A stretch of 64,000 nt of DNA from Leisingera daeponensis DSM 23529 (GTDB lineage: Bacteria > Pseudomonadota > Alphaproteobacteria > Rhodobacterales > Rhodobacteraceae): NCBI RefSeq assembly GCF_000473145.1, contig NZ_KI421500.1:1116225-1180224 (forward strand), read 5' to 3'. The first letter of the stretch is position 1. The number at the start of each line of letters is the position of its first letter. The notes below the pieces were generated by a model. It was not told the origin of the DNA, did not search any database, and saw nothing but the letters and a program-made list of their open reading frames with translations. The translations under genes and the position numbers were made by a program. Of the stretch, positions 32,001 through 39,427 are shown piece by piece.

Positions 32001-32979
32001 GCACCTGCGCCGCGGTCTCGCGGGTCAGCCCGCTCACGCTCCAGGGCATACTGCCTTCGGCGTCCTTGTGCTCCACCTTGGGTGTCAGGGTGCATTCGCC
32101 GCAGCGCAGGTCATTGCCGAACCAGGACACGATCAGCGAGGCCGCGCCGCAGGACGGCAGCTCCGCCTCCAGCGCGTTGAGCGAGGTCTTGAGGTCGCTC
32201 AGCCCCGAGGGCGTATGCTCATTGGCCGCCTTCGCATCGCCCGGCCCGCCGGAATACTGCACCGTCTCGGCGGCCAGCGCGTATTCGCCGGTGCCGGGCA
32301 TCAGCGCCACGCCTTGCACCAGCTGGCCCAGATCCTGCGCATAGGTGCTGCTGTCCGGCTGCTCCGGCCGCAGCACATCAAAGGAAAACTGCGGCACCCG
32401 GTTGCCGAAGCGCGAAAGCTCCAGGTTCTCGAACACCACATAGGCCGTGCCGCGGTAGGCAGGCACCTGGCCCGCGCCTTCGATCGCCTCCATCACCGGG
32501 TCGGGCAGCTGGTCCTGTGTGCCGCGGTAGACGGTCATGTTCAGATCCTTGGGCGCCACCTCCTCCCCATCGGCCCAGACGCGGGAGACATGGGCAATCT
32601 CCCCCTCGCACAGCGCAATCGCCAGCGACACGGAATAGCTGTAGCTGGTGACCTGCGGCTGGCTGGGCCGGCCCTTGCCGCCGCCGCTGGTGGTGGAGGT
32701 TTCCAGGAACCGCGACGACCAGATCACCTGCCCGCCCAGCCGCATCCGGCCATAGACCTGTGCTGCGGGGGAGCCCTCGCTGGACTGCGTGAGGCGGAAG
32801 CGGTCGATCTTGCCGGTCTCCACCGGGGCCGAGCCCGAGCCCAGCAGACGTTCGTCGATCATGCGGCCCAGCGTGGCGCCTGCCGCCCGGCCGATCACCG
32901 CGGACGAGAGGCCCGCCACAGTGCCGCCGATTGCGCCGCCAACCGCCGCGCCGGCGGCTGAGAGAAGAATGGTTGCCAT
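29068..32979 (-). CDS. GTA baseplate megatron / host-recognition protein (g15)
   Basis: 1303 aa, about the size of RcGTA g15. The N-terminus is hydrophobic (MATILLSAAGAAVGGAIGG), as in family members. A TIM-barrel-like region is indicated by AFCISSEMRALTQIRG, IGYAADWSEYW, EIDFIGIDNYMPLSDWR and PIWFTELGCAAIDKGTN. The C-terminal third is beta-rich, including PSLLHLGAGDVVSLPLEGG. In the RcGTA structure this protein forms the central baseplate and binds the recipient surface. Last large gene of the cluster; stops 4 bases into the small downstream gene, and its ATG touches the g14 stop by one base. Confidence 0.95.
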   Translation of the reverse strand: MATILLSAAGAAVGGAIGGTVAGLSSAVIGRAAGATLGRMIDERLLGSGSAPVETGKIDRFRLTQSSEGSPAAQVYGRMRLGGQVIWSSRFLETSTTSGGGKGRPSQPQVTSYSYSVSLAIALCEGEIAHVSRVWADGEEVAPKDLNMTVYRGTQDQLPDPVMEAIEGAGQVPAYRGTAYVVFENLELSRFGNRVPQFSFDVLRPEQPDSSTYAQDLGQLVQGVALMPGTGEYALAAETVQYSGGPGDAKAANEHTPSGLSDLKTSLNALEAELPSCGAASLIVSWFGNDLRCGECTLTPKVEHKDAEGSMPWSVSGLTRETAAQVLTQEGTPLYGGTPADASVIQAIREMRGRGLRVMFYPFILMDQAEGNGLPDPWTGGASQPHLPWRGRITLSAAPGQPGSPDGTAAAEAEVAAFFGTVTAADFTVGDGTVAYSGPQEWSLSRFILHNAALCAAAGGVEAFCISSEMRALTQIRGAAGFPAVAALRALAAEVRLLLGAETKIGYAADWSEYWGYQSPEGDRYFHLDPLWADPEIDFIGIDNYMPLSDWREGEDHLDAQSGVPAVYDLDYLRSNVEGGEGFDWYYHSPEAAAAQIRTPITDGAHDEPWIWRYKDIRSWWMQEHHERIGGVRQAAPTAWVPQSKPIWFTELGCAAIDKGTNQPNKFLDPKSSESKLPKYSNGLRDDLIQIHYLRAILGYWGEDANNPVSEEYGDRMLDMSNAYVWAWDARPFPAFPSRADIWTDGENYLRGHWLNGRAGQRTLASVVAEVCRRAGLEDFDVSRLYGVVHGYVNPDVSDARAVLQPLMLRHGFDAVERDGTLQFRMRSGTGAEALALEHLAESEELEGTLELGRAGDAELAGRVRLRFTEWGGDHAAGSVEAVLPDEATHSVSQTELPMALTGAEARQVAGRWLAEARISRDTLRFQLPPSLLHLGAGDVVSLPLEGGDQLYRIDRLEQGEAQLAEAVRIEPGTYDLAAVAEELPGVNAFAAPGPVLPMFLDLPLMRGDEVPHAPHLALTAQAWPGSVAAYGSEADENYALEQVIAARQVIGVTETPLLAAAAGRWDLGADLQVKLISGSLESRTVEAVLNGANAAAIGDGTSGNWELFQFREAELIAPQTYLLRGRLRGQLGTDAVMPEVWPAGSYLVLLDGTPVQMELAPEQRRRVRHYRIGPARRGLEDPSYAHRQESFEGVGLRPYAPVHLRLSGALSEDIAAAWVRRTRIEGDSWDLDEVPLGEETESYRIRVMRGATVLREETAAAPGWAYPAAAQAADGVQAGDVLEVAQRSARYGAGPAARAVLQ

Positions 32980-33545
32980 CAGATCAGCTCCTTCGGGAAG
33001 TGAAACCGCGCCACGATGCGGCGCTGCCAGGGCGGGCTCAGCGGGCTTTCGACAACCCCGTGGCCGGCGTATGCGTGGATGAATGACGGAACATTTTCTG
33101 CCTGTTTTGCCGGGCCGAAGGCCGGGCAGCGTCCGTCCGCCCCGTCAAACCGGAGGTTTGCCTCCGGCAAAACGGGAGGGCGCTTCTCGCCCACCCGTGG
33201 CCGGACGCTGCCCTCACCGGTTTGAATGCTAGTTCCGGACTGCACCCCCAGATGCTTGGCCACCGATCCCTCCCGCATCCGGAACAAGATCACGTCGCCG
33301 GGGGCAGCATCGCGCAACGGCTTTGCCACCAGATGCCGCGCCGCCGCCTGCCACAGCGCCTCGGCCCCCTGCGGCTCGGACCAGTCCATCGTGTAGGCGG
33401 GCGGCAGCTCCGGCTCGGCCCCGCACAGCTCCCGCCACAGCCCCCGGATCAGGCCCAGGCAGTCGCAGCCCGCCCCCTTGCAGGAGGCCTGATGCACATA
33501 GGGCGTGCCGATCCAGCCGCGGGCGGCCTGCACCACCCGGCTCAT
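32979..33545 (-). CDS. GTA cell-wall peptidase, NlpC/P60 type (g14), with internal insert
   Basis: 188 aa from the ATG giving MSRVVQAARGWIGTPYVHQAS; relatives are about 145-150 aa. It likely cuts peptide cross-links in the recipient wall. Catalytic residues: Cys29 in GAGCDCLGL and the His of AKHLGV (about 98). Residues about 109-145 (from GEGSVRPRVGEKR to ADGRCPAFGP) are extra and correspond to a palindromic repeat element at 33112-33219, after which PSFIHAYAGHGVVESPL resumes the normal fold. Reading frame is kept. Whether the enzyme remains active is unknown. It overlaps g13 by 4 bases. Confidence 0.9.
   Translation of the reverse strand: MSRVVQAARGWIGTPYVHQASCKGAGCDCLGLIRGLWRELCGAEPELPPAYTMDWSEPQGAEALWQAAARHLVAKPLRDAAPGDVILFRMREGSVAKHLGVQSGTSIQTGEGSVRPRVGEKRPPVLPEANLRFDGADGRCPAFGPAKQAENVPSFIHAYAGHGVVESPLSPPWQRRIVARFHFPKELI
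33112..33219. repeat. Palindromic repeat element inside g14 (copy B)
   Basis: A nested palindrome about 108 bases long. Outer arms GGGCAGCGTCCG (33124-33135) and CGGACGCTGCCC (33202-33213) are perfect 12-bp inverted repeats; an inner pair CCGGAGG / CCTCCGG lies at 33150-33156 and 33161-33167. The left part matches copy A at 41690-41736 closely. It is inside the coding frame of g14. Confidence 0.75.
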
Positions 33546-34429
33546 CGCCTGCTGCCCCCGGTGTTCACGCCCGACTGGCGCGGCACCGCCATCACCCAAT
33601 CCTCCCCCGGAATGTCCGGGAAGCCCTGGAAATTCATCACGTTGTTGAACTTCAGCCGGCAGGTCTCTAGCCGCTTGCCGCAGCCCGCCGCCAGCCGGAG
33701 CGTATCACCAGGCTGCACCGCAGCGCGGATGGGTTCCCACAGGGCGATCTTCCGGCCATCCGCCGTGGACTGATCGGCCTTGACCGCCGCCCACAGCCCC
33801 TCAGCCGCGCCGCTGAGGACCGTCAGCCGCCCGCCGGTGAACCAGTCCGGCTCAAACCCCGGCAAGGCGTCCCAGCGGAACACCTCATTGCGCTCCACCA
33901 CCGCGGCGGCCAGCTCCGCGGCATAGCCGGGCGTGTCCAGATCAAACCTGCAGGCGGCATCGCCCAGCACCGCGGTGCAGGGCTTCTGGTAGATCCGCCC
34001 CTGCGGCCTGTTCAGCGCCTCCGTCAGCCCGCGCAGTTCCGCCTGAAAGGCACCGCCGGCCCGGCGGATCTCACCGATGGAGCCGCGGAACTGCAGCCAG
34101 CGCATCGAAACATCCTGCCAGTTCACCAGCCAGCAGCGCACCCCGGCGCCGTCGAACCGGCCCGCCTCGATGTCCGCCTCCCGCACCGCGGCGTCGCTCA
34201 GCACCCCCAGCGCCTCGGTGTTGTCGACCGACAGGCCGGTGGCCTGGCTCACCGCCCGCGCCGTCAGCCCGCTGCCGGGCTGAAACGCCAGCCCGTCGAA
34301 CCGCAGCACGCAGTCATGGTCGGTGAAGCCCAGCACCGCACCGTCGCGCCGCTCCAGCGCCCAGCAGCGGCACAGGGTGGTGATGCCGGATTGCACATGG
34401 GCCCGGAAGGCCCCGGACAGCCCGCTCAT
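33542..34429 (-). CDS. GTA tail hub protein, DUF2163 (g13)
   Basis: 295 aa, full length. The N-terminal half has LCRCWALERRDGAVLGFTDHDCVLRFDGLAFQ and WLQFRGSIGEIRRAGG; the C-terminal half has the cysteine-containing GDTLRLAAGCGKRLETCRLKFNNVMNFQGFPDIPGED, which is the DUF2163 C-terminal motif and in RcGTA g13 binds an iron-sulfur cluster. It forms the hub of the baseplate below the tail tube. Its ATG overlaps the g12 stop. Confidence 0.93.
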   Translation of the reverse strand: MSGLSGAFRAHVQSGITTLCRCWALERRDGAVLGFTDHDCVLRFDGLAFQPGSGLTARAVSQATGLSVDNTEALGVLSDAAVREADIEAGRFDGAGVRCWLVNWQDVSMRWLQFRGSIGEIRRAGGAFQAELRGLTEALNRPQGRIYQKPCTAVLGDAACRFDLDTPGYAAELAAAVVERNEVFRWDALPGFEPDWFTGGRLTVLSGAAEGLWAAVKADQSTADGRKIALWEPIRAAVQPGDTLRLAAGCGKRLETCRLKFNNVMNFQGFPDIPGEDWVMAVPRQSGVNTGGSRR

Positions 34430-35058
34430 ACCCGCAGCTCCACCACCGGCACCGCCGGCGCCTCGCCCGCCTGGAAAGACGCGACGCTGGTCTGGATGCT
34501 GCCGGTGTCGAACCGCACCGGCACGTCGAATTCGAACCCCGCCCGGATGCTCAGGCCCTTCTCCGGCGGATGCGCCAGGGTGATCAGGCCGGTGGCGGTG
34601 TCCAGCTCGTAGTCGACGCTTTCGCGCAGCTCGTCCTGGCCGATCCCGACCCGCACCGTGCCTGCCACCGGCTTGGTGATCGGGCGCTGATAGGTGAAGG
34701 CGCCGGAGCGGTAGGTCTTGGCCAGCTGAAAGGTCACCGTGGCGCCGTCGCCGGTCGCCACCACCTGATCGTCAAAGGCAACGTCCGCGCTGGCGCGGGC
34801 GGATTTATAATCGCTCCAGTCTTTCCAGCGGAAGCCGTAGAGCTGGCCCTGGCGGGCCTCGAAGAAGGCGATGAGCGTCTCGATATCCTCCAGCGCGCGC
34901 AGGCCCAGCCCCGCATCATAGCGGCGGCGGGAGTGCGCCCAGGGGGTGTTGCGCTCCTCGAACCCGTTGGCGAGCGTCACCACATCGGTGCGCCGCTCCG
35001 GGCCGCCGACGGAGCCGAAGCTGAGCGAGGCGGGAAAGCGGATTTCATGAAAATTCAT
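34426..35058 (-). CDS. GTA distal tail protein, DUF2460 (g12)
   Basis: 210 aa from the ATG giving MNFHEIRFPASLSFGSVGG, with GGAGGGTAACCAC upstream. Family motif: RRTDVVTLANGFEERNTPWAHSRRRYDAG and FFEARQGQLYGFRWKDWSDYKS. In RcGTA it makes a ring between tail tube and hub. It overlaps the g13 start by 4 bases and follows g11 by 17 bases. Confidence 0.94.
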   Translation of the reverse strand: MNFHEIRFPASLSFGSVGGPERRTDVVTLANGFEERNTPWAHSRRRYDAGLGLRALEDIETLIAFFEARQGQLYGFRWKDWSDYKSARASADVAFDDQVVATGDGATVTFQLAKTYRSGAFTYQRPITKPVAGTVRVGIGQDELRESVDYELDTATGLITLAHPPEKGLSIRAGFEFDVPVRFDTGSIQTSVASFQAGEAPAVPVVELRV

Positions 35059-35075
35059 GTGGTTACCCTCCATCC

Positions 35076-35735
35076 TTAACGGTTGCGCCCGCCGCGGGAC
35101 AGCGCGCGCGAGAGCTGTGCGGCGATCTGGCTGCGGCTGCGTTCAAAGCCTTTGACGTCGGGGGTGGAGACATTCATCACCACATTCACGGCCCCGCCGC
35201 CCTGGCTGCGCACGCCCAGCGAGCCGTCGGCGCCGCGGGTCAGCGGCAGGATCGCCTCCGGTCCCGCTTCGCCCATCAGCCCGGTGGCACCGCGCATCGG
35301 AAAGGTGGTGGGGCTGGTCACGATCCCGCCCTTGGCAAAGGGCATCACCTTGCCCTGGCTGAAGGCCGCGCCATTGGCGAAGGGCAGAATGTTTCCGATC
35401 AGCGCGGTCAGCCCCTCGGTCATCATCCCGCTGATGTGGTTGGTCACCGGCTTCATCGCCGCGTTGTAGGTGGTGCGGATCATTGAGCGCGCGAGGGTGT
35501 CCATCGCCTCCGACAGGCTGTTGCCGTCAAAGGCCAGGCCCTCAAAAGCGCGCCGTAAGCCCTTGGAAAGGCTTCGGTCCAGGATCTGCGCATCGCGCCC
35601 GGTCTCGGAGAACCCCTCCTTCACCCGCCCCAGCACTTCTGCAAAGGCCGCGGCCATTCCAGAGGCACCGTCCAGCGCTTCTCCCAAAGCTTCGCCTTGC
35701 AGTTCCAGTTCCGCCATCGAAGATGAGTCAGTCAT
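35076..35735 (-). CDS. GTA tail tape-measure protein (g11)
   Basis: 219 aa, matching RcGTA g11. Start at the ATG giving MTDSSSMAELELQG, which overlaps the end of g10.1. The body is helical and Ala/Gly-rich with hydrophobic stretches (TEGLTALIGNILPFANGAAF), and ends in KGFERSRSQIAAQLSRALSRGG. The GPEAILPLTRGADG motif is typical of phage tape measures. It sets the length of the short tail. Confidence 0.93.
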   Translation of the reverse strand: MTDSSSMAELELQGEALGEALDGASGMAAAFAEVLGRVKEGFSETGRDAQILDRSLSKGLRRAFEGLAFDGNSLSEAMDTLARSMIRTTYNAAMKPVTNHISGMMTEGLTALIGNILPFANGAAFSQGKVMPFAKGGIVTSPTTFPMRGATGLMGEAGPEAILPLTRGADGSLGVRSQGGGAVNVVMNVSTPDVKGFERSRSQIAAQLSRALSRGGRNR

Positions 35736-35943
35736 CTGTTGTCTCCTTGTTCGTCGGGCCGGCGGCATCCGGGAAGGCCGCCATCAAGGCCGCCAGCCGG
35801 TCGCGCCCCAGGGGGCGCGGGGCCGCGGCCTCGCCCAGCATCAGCCGCAGCTCCGCCGGCGTCAGCTGCCAGAAGTCGCGCGGCAGCAGCTTCAGCCCCG
35901 CCATCCCGGCGCGCATCAGCGCGGGCCAGTCCAGCCCGCTCAT
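35728..35943 (-). CDS. GTA tail chaperone, rcc01693 family (g10.1)
   Basis: 71 aa, start MSGLDWPALMRAGMAGL. The segment LPRDFWQLTPAELRLMLGE is the recognisable family motif (phage tail assembly chaperone type). It overlaps both g10 (4 bases) and g11 (8 bases). Likely made as a chaperone for the tape measure. Confidence 0.9.
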   Translation of the reverse strand: MSGLDWPALMRAGMAGLKLLPRDFWQLTPAELRLMLGEAAAPRPLGRDRLAALMAAFPDAAGPTNKETTDD

Positions 35944-36260
35944 GGCGCCTCCGGCACGGTAAAGCTGCGCACCAGAAGCTCTGCCGCCACCCGCGCCGCC
36001 TGCATCGGGCCGCCGGTGATGGTGGCAGATGCAAGATCCTCGCGGCTGAGGCCGTGGCCGCCGCCTTGCAATCCTGCCGCCAGCAGCGCCAGCACGTCGC
36101 GGGCGGAAAACCGGCCCTGTTCGAACCGCTGCACCAGATCGACCAGCGTGCCCTCCTCCAGCGCGGTCTCCAGTCCCGCCAGCGCGCCCAGTGTCAGCTT
36201 CAGCGCGTAAGGGGTTCCATTCACAAGCAATTCTGCCTCGCCAGCGTGGGGGTTCACCAT
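35940..36260 (-). CDS. GTA tail protein, DUF3356 (g10)
   Basis: 106 aa: MVNPHAGEAELLVNGTPYALKLTLGALAGLETALEEG and LVDLVQRFEQGRFSARDVLALLAAGL. The pattern (beta-hairpin followed by helices) matches the gene transfer agent family of tail tube chaperone-like proteins. It sits between the major tail protein and g10.1. Confidence 0.9.
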   Translation of the reverse strand: MVNPHAGEAELLVNGTPYALKLTLGALAGLETALEEGTLVDLVQRFEQGRFSARDVLALLAAGLQGGGHGLSREDLASATITGGPMQAARVAAELLVRSFTVPEAP

Positions 36261-36263
36261 CGC

Positions 36264-36677
36264 TCAGACCGCCGAGAAGCTGAGCTGGCCGGCGCTAGCG
36301 AGCGAGAGTTCATAGGTCGCCTCGCCGTTGTGGCTGCCAGCGTATTCAAGGGCGCTGACCTGGAACGGCCCCTGCACGATGCCGAAATCGGGGATGATCA
36401 CCTGGAACTCCGGCGTCAGCCCTTCGAAGAAAAGCTGCCGGGCGCGTTCGTCCGTTGCCTCGTCCCGGAAGATGCCGGAGCCGGAAATGCTGGCAGAGCG
36501 GACGCCGGCACCGGCCAGCAGCTCGCGCCAGCCGCCCTGGCTTTCGAGGCTGGTCACATCGACGCTTTCGGCGTTGAAGCTGATGCGGGTGGCGCGCAGG
36601 CCCGCGATGGTCTCAAACAGGCCTGCGCCGTTCATGTCCACTTTGACCAGCAGGTCCTTGCCATTTTGAACTGTCAT
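36264..36677 (-). CDS. GTA major tail tube protein, TP901-1 family (g9)
   Basis: 137 aa beginning MTVQNGKDLLVKVDMNGAG, then VAGLRATRISFNAESVDVTSLESQGGWRELLAGAG with the VTSLES/GWRELL pattern of TP901-1 tail proteins and a C-terminal YELSLASAGQLSFSAV. It polymerises into the tail tube. The gap to g10 is 3 bases. Confidence 0.95.
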   Translation of the reverse strand: MTVQNGKDLLVKVDMNGAGLFETIAGLRATRISFNAESVDVTSLESQGGWRELLAGAGVRSASISGSGIFRDEATDERARQLFFEGLTPEFQVIIPDFGIVQGPFQVSALEYAGSHNGEATYELSLASAGQLSFSAV

Positions 36678-36723
36678 GGGGTTTCTCCATGTGTTTCAAT
36701 TGGTTTCATGTGCTTTCTGAGGT

Positions 36724-37131
36724 TCAGACATCATCCACCCGCGCCCTGAAGCGCAGGGTGATCTGCCTGCCGCCGGTGGTCAGCCGCTCGGCCTTGGCGC
36801 GGTCGAACCACAGGCCCGTCAGCTGGCCGCGCGGCAGCGGCACCGCGGCACCGACCAGCGCGTCGCAGACGGCTGCCGCGGCAGCCTTGGCGCCGGCAAA
36901 CCCGGCGGTATCGGTGGTGACGGTGATGAAGAACCGGTGCTCCGCCCCGCCTGCGGTCTTGTCGGAGCGGTCCAGCACCTCCTCCGATCCCAGCGCCACA
37001 TAGGTCTGCGGCAAGGGGCCTGCGGGGATGGCGTCATAGATCGCATTGCCGACCAGCGCGGCCAGCGCCGCATCGCCGGTCAGATGGGTATAGACAGCGG
37101 ATTGCAGCCCGCCTGCGATGGCGTAGGTCAT
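36724..37131 (-). CDS. GTA tail terminator, DUF3168 (g8)
   Basis: 135 aa: AGGLQSAVYTHLTGDAALAALVG, then IPAGPLPQTYVALGSEEVLDRSDKT and a C-terminal TGGRQITLRFRARVDDV, the DUF3168 pattern. It caps the tail tube at the head side. Overlaps g7 by 4 bases. Confidence 0.94.
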   Translation of the reverse strand: MTYAIAGGLQSAVYTHLTGDAALAALVGNAIYDAIPAGPLPQTYVALGSEEVLDRSDKTAGGAEHRFFITVTTDTAGFAGAKAAAAAVCDALVGAAVPLPRGQLTGLWFDRAKAERLTTGGRQITLRFRARVDDV

Positions 37132-37460
37132 CCGCTCACCTCCTCAACCGCGAAACAGGTGAGGTAGCGGGCGCCTGGGCCGTTTTCTGCAACCGCATCA
37201 ATACGGTAGAGGCGGTCATTGTCGCGGAAGCGCTGGTCCGGACGCGGACGAGATGCAAAGCCTTCTGGGGATGCGCGCAGGGTGATCCGGTATTTCTGCA
37301 AAGACACGCTGTCACCGGCCAGTCGGCCCGAGAGCGATTTCACCTCCGCCCAGAGGGTGCCAAGCGCGACCCAGGTCTCGGTGTAGCCGCCGGCGCCGTC
37401 GGGGGCGCGCTGGGGGTCTTCCAGCACCAGCTTGCGGGTGAGGTTCGGGGGCTGTGTCAT
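37128..37460 (-). CDS. GTA head-tail stopper protein (g7)
   Basis: 110 aa from ATG (MTQPPNLTRKLVLEDPQR). GGYTETWVALGTLWAEVKSLSGR and YRITLRASPEGFASRPRPDQRF match the phage head-tail adaptor family (SPP1 gp16 type). A longer upstream frame exists but has no similarity. It overlaps both g6 and g8 by 4 bases, showing a tightly packed operon. Confidence 0.93.
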   Translation of the reverse strand: MTQPPNLTRKLVLEDPQRAPDGAGGYTETWVALGTLWAEVKSLSGRLAGDSVSLQKYRITLRASPEGFASRPRPDQRFRDNDRLYRIDAVAENGPGARYLTCFAVEEVSG

Positions 37461-38059
37461 GCCAGGCCTCCCAGCGTCAGCCGCAGGCTGCGGTAGCGTT
37501 CGATCAGACTGGTGACGCCAAAGGGCATGCAGCCGCCATGCAGGCCGGTGTCTGCCCGGTACTCGTAGTAATGCGCGGCCAGGAGCATCACCGCCTGGGC
37601 CAGATCGGCGGGCAAGCCGCCCCAGCCGGCGGCCATGCCGGCCTGCAGGGTGATCCGCGCCAGACCGCCGGCCGGGATCGCGGGCAGCAGGCTGCCGGCC
37701 GGGCACAAACACGGGCGCTGGGTGTCGCGCTCCAGGCGGTAAGCGGAGGGGGTCAGAACCGTCTCAGCCCCTGCGGCGTCGCGGATCATCACCTCTGTCA
37801 CCGCCTGCACCGGGGCGATCGGCAGCACCATCCGGGCGCGGTCGCGCCAGTGGCGGATTTCCAGCTCAAAATCGCGGGTTATCAGTGCCTTGCCGGTCCT
37901 TCCTTCAATCGCGGCCAGGGCGGCGCGCAGGAAGCCAAACAGCACCTCGTCCTGCAGGCTGTCCTCGCCAAAGCCGGTGCCCAGACGCAGATGCGCCTTG
38001 AAGGGGGCCAGCGGCAGGGCGGCCTCGGGCACGGGGGTCACTTCGCTCAGCATCATCAT
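37457..38059 (-). CDS. GTA head-tail adaptor protein (g6)
   Basis: 200 aa beginning with three consecutive Met codons after GCAGGAGTGAG. The family pattern is that of phage gp6-like connectors: LPLAPFKAHLRLGTGFGEDSLQDEVLFGFLRAALAAIEGRTGKAL, then QAVMLLAAHYYEYRADTG. It joins the portal ring to the stopper. It is separated from g5 by 180 bases containing a hairpin. Confidence 0.93.
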   Translation of the reverse strand: MMMLSEVTPVPEAALPLAPFKAHLRLGTGFGEDSLQDEVLFGFLRAALAAIEGRTGKALITRDFELEIRHWRDRARMVLPIAPVQAVTEVMIRDAAGAETVLTPSAYRLERDTQRPCLCPAGSLLPAIPAGGLARITLQAGMAAGWGGLPADLAQAVMLLAAHYYEYRADTGLHGGCMPFGVTSLIERYRSLRLTLGGLA

Positions 38060-38200
38060 CTCACTCCTGCGGGCCTCCCCCTGAGCCGGCCCTGATCTGC
38101 TGTCCGTTTTTCGAGGGTTCGGCCGGCAGGCACCGTTCCCTGCCGCTCGGACGGAGGGGGAGCAGCTAGACGGCAGGGAAATATGGGGTGCGTGCCGGCC

Positions 38201-38224
38201 GGCGGACCGGGCTGCCGGTCCGCC
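38201..38224 (-). terminator. Stable hairpin just after the capsid gene
   Basis: A perfect 10-bp stem (GGCGGACCGG / CCGGTCCGCC) with a GCTG-type loop, 16 bases past the g5 stop, with no T-run. More likely an mRNA stabiliser or attenuator that raises capsid mRNA over downstream messages than a full terminator, because g6-g15 must still be read. Confidence 0.6.
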
Positions 38225-38239
38225 ATCAGCGCTGAGCGG

Positions 38240-39427
38240 TCAGCTCAGGCCGAATTTCATCAGCTTGATCGCGGCGAAGTCGCTGACGTCGCCGCCGACG
38301 CGCTTGGTCGCGTAGAACAGCACATGCGGCTTGGCGCTGAAGGGATCGCGCAACACGCGCAGGTCCGGGCGCTCGGCAATGGTGTAGCCGGCGCGGAAGT
38401 CGCCGAAGGCGATCGAGTAGCTGTTGGAGGCCGGGTCCGGCATGTCCTCGGCGATCAGCACCGGGTAGCCCATGAGGCGCGCGGGCTCCCCCGCGGCCAG
38501 ACCGTCGGACCACAGGAAGCGGCCATCGGCGTCCTTCAGTTTCCTGAGCATTCCCGCGGTCTTGGAGTTCAGAACGAAGGTGGCGTTGGCGCGGTATTCG
38601 GCCCCCAGCGCATAGACCAGGTCGATGATCGCGTCGCCGTTGCCAACATCGCCGTCCACGCCAGAGACCTTGTAGCCGATCTCGCCCCAGGTCCAGCTGT
38701 CGTTGCCGGTCACCGGGTAGTTGAGGAAGCCGGTGGGCTTGTCGATGCCGTCGCCGTTGATGAAGGCATCGGCCTCGGAGCGCGCGAATTTGTCGGCGAT
38801 GCGGGTGGCCAGCCAGCCCTCGATATCAAAGGCGCTGTCATCGAGCAGCCGCTGCGACGCCTTGGGCAGCGCGCTGAGTTCATGCAGCGGGATGGTGATG
38901 CGGTCGATATTGCCGGTGGAGGTCTCCGCCGCCGGGCCGGTTTCATTGGCCCAGCCGGCGCCCATTTCGCTGTGGTCGATCAGCACGTCATAGGAGGTCG
39001 CCTCCACATGCACCACGGAGGCCACGGCGCGGATCGAGGCGGAGGCGTTCAGCACCGATTTCACGGTTTCCGAGGTCTGCGGATCGACCAGATAGCCGCC
39101 GTCGCCGGCCACGGCGGTGGACATCGCCTTGCCTTCCAGTTCGAGGCCCCGCAGGCCGTCGTCGTCGCCGCAGCGCAGGTAGGCGTTGAACGCCTTCTGA
39201 TGCGGCGCGCCCGCGTCCTGGCTGGCTGCCAGATGGGGGCGGTTCTGAGAGATTGTCTTACGGTCCAGCATGTTCACTCGCTCTTCTGCCTGTTTCAGCC
39301 TTGATTGCACGTCGTCTTGAAAGCCCTTGAATTCATGAAGAAAGCCAGAGATGGCCTGTTTCACTTCATGCGCCAGGGGCGCTGCGTCCCCGGTGTCTGC
39401 CGGGAGGTCCTGGTTGCTCATGCTCAT
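38240..39427 (-). CDS. GTA major capsid protein, HK97 fold (g5)
   Basis: 395 aa. The N-terminal 90 residues are a coiled-coil scaffold (VKQAISGFLHEFKGFQDDVQSRLKQAEERVNMLDRK) removed by the prohead protease; the rest is HK97-like: AVAGDGGYLVDPQTSETVKSVLNASASIRAVASV, then EGWLATRIADKFARSEADAFINGDG. It builds the small GTA head. Overlaps the end of g4 by 4 bases. Confidence 0.96.
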   Translation of the reverse strand: MSMSNQDLPADTGDAAPLAHEVKQAISGFLHEFKGFQDDVQSRLKQAEERVNMLDRKTISQNRPHLAASQDAGAPHQKAFNAYLRCGDDDGLRGLELEGKAMSTAVAGDGGYLVDPQTSETVKSVLNASASIRAVASVVHVEATSYDVLIDHSEMGAGWANETGPAAETSTGNIDRITIPLHELSALPKASQRLLDDSAFDIEGWLATRIADKFARSEADAFINGDGIDKPTGFLNYPVTGNDSWTWGEIGYKVSGVDGDVGNGDAIIDLVYALGAEYRANATFVLNSKTAGMLRKLKDADGRFLWSDGLAAGEPARLMGYPVLIAEDMPDPASNSYSIAFGDFRAGYTIAERPDLRVLRDPFSAKPHVLFYATKRVGGDVSDFAAIKLMKFGLS

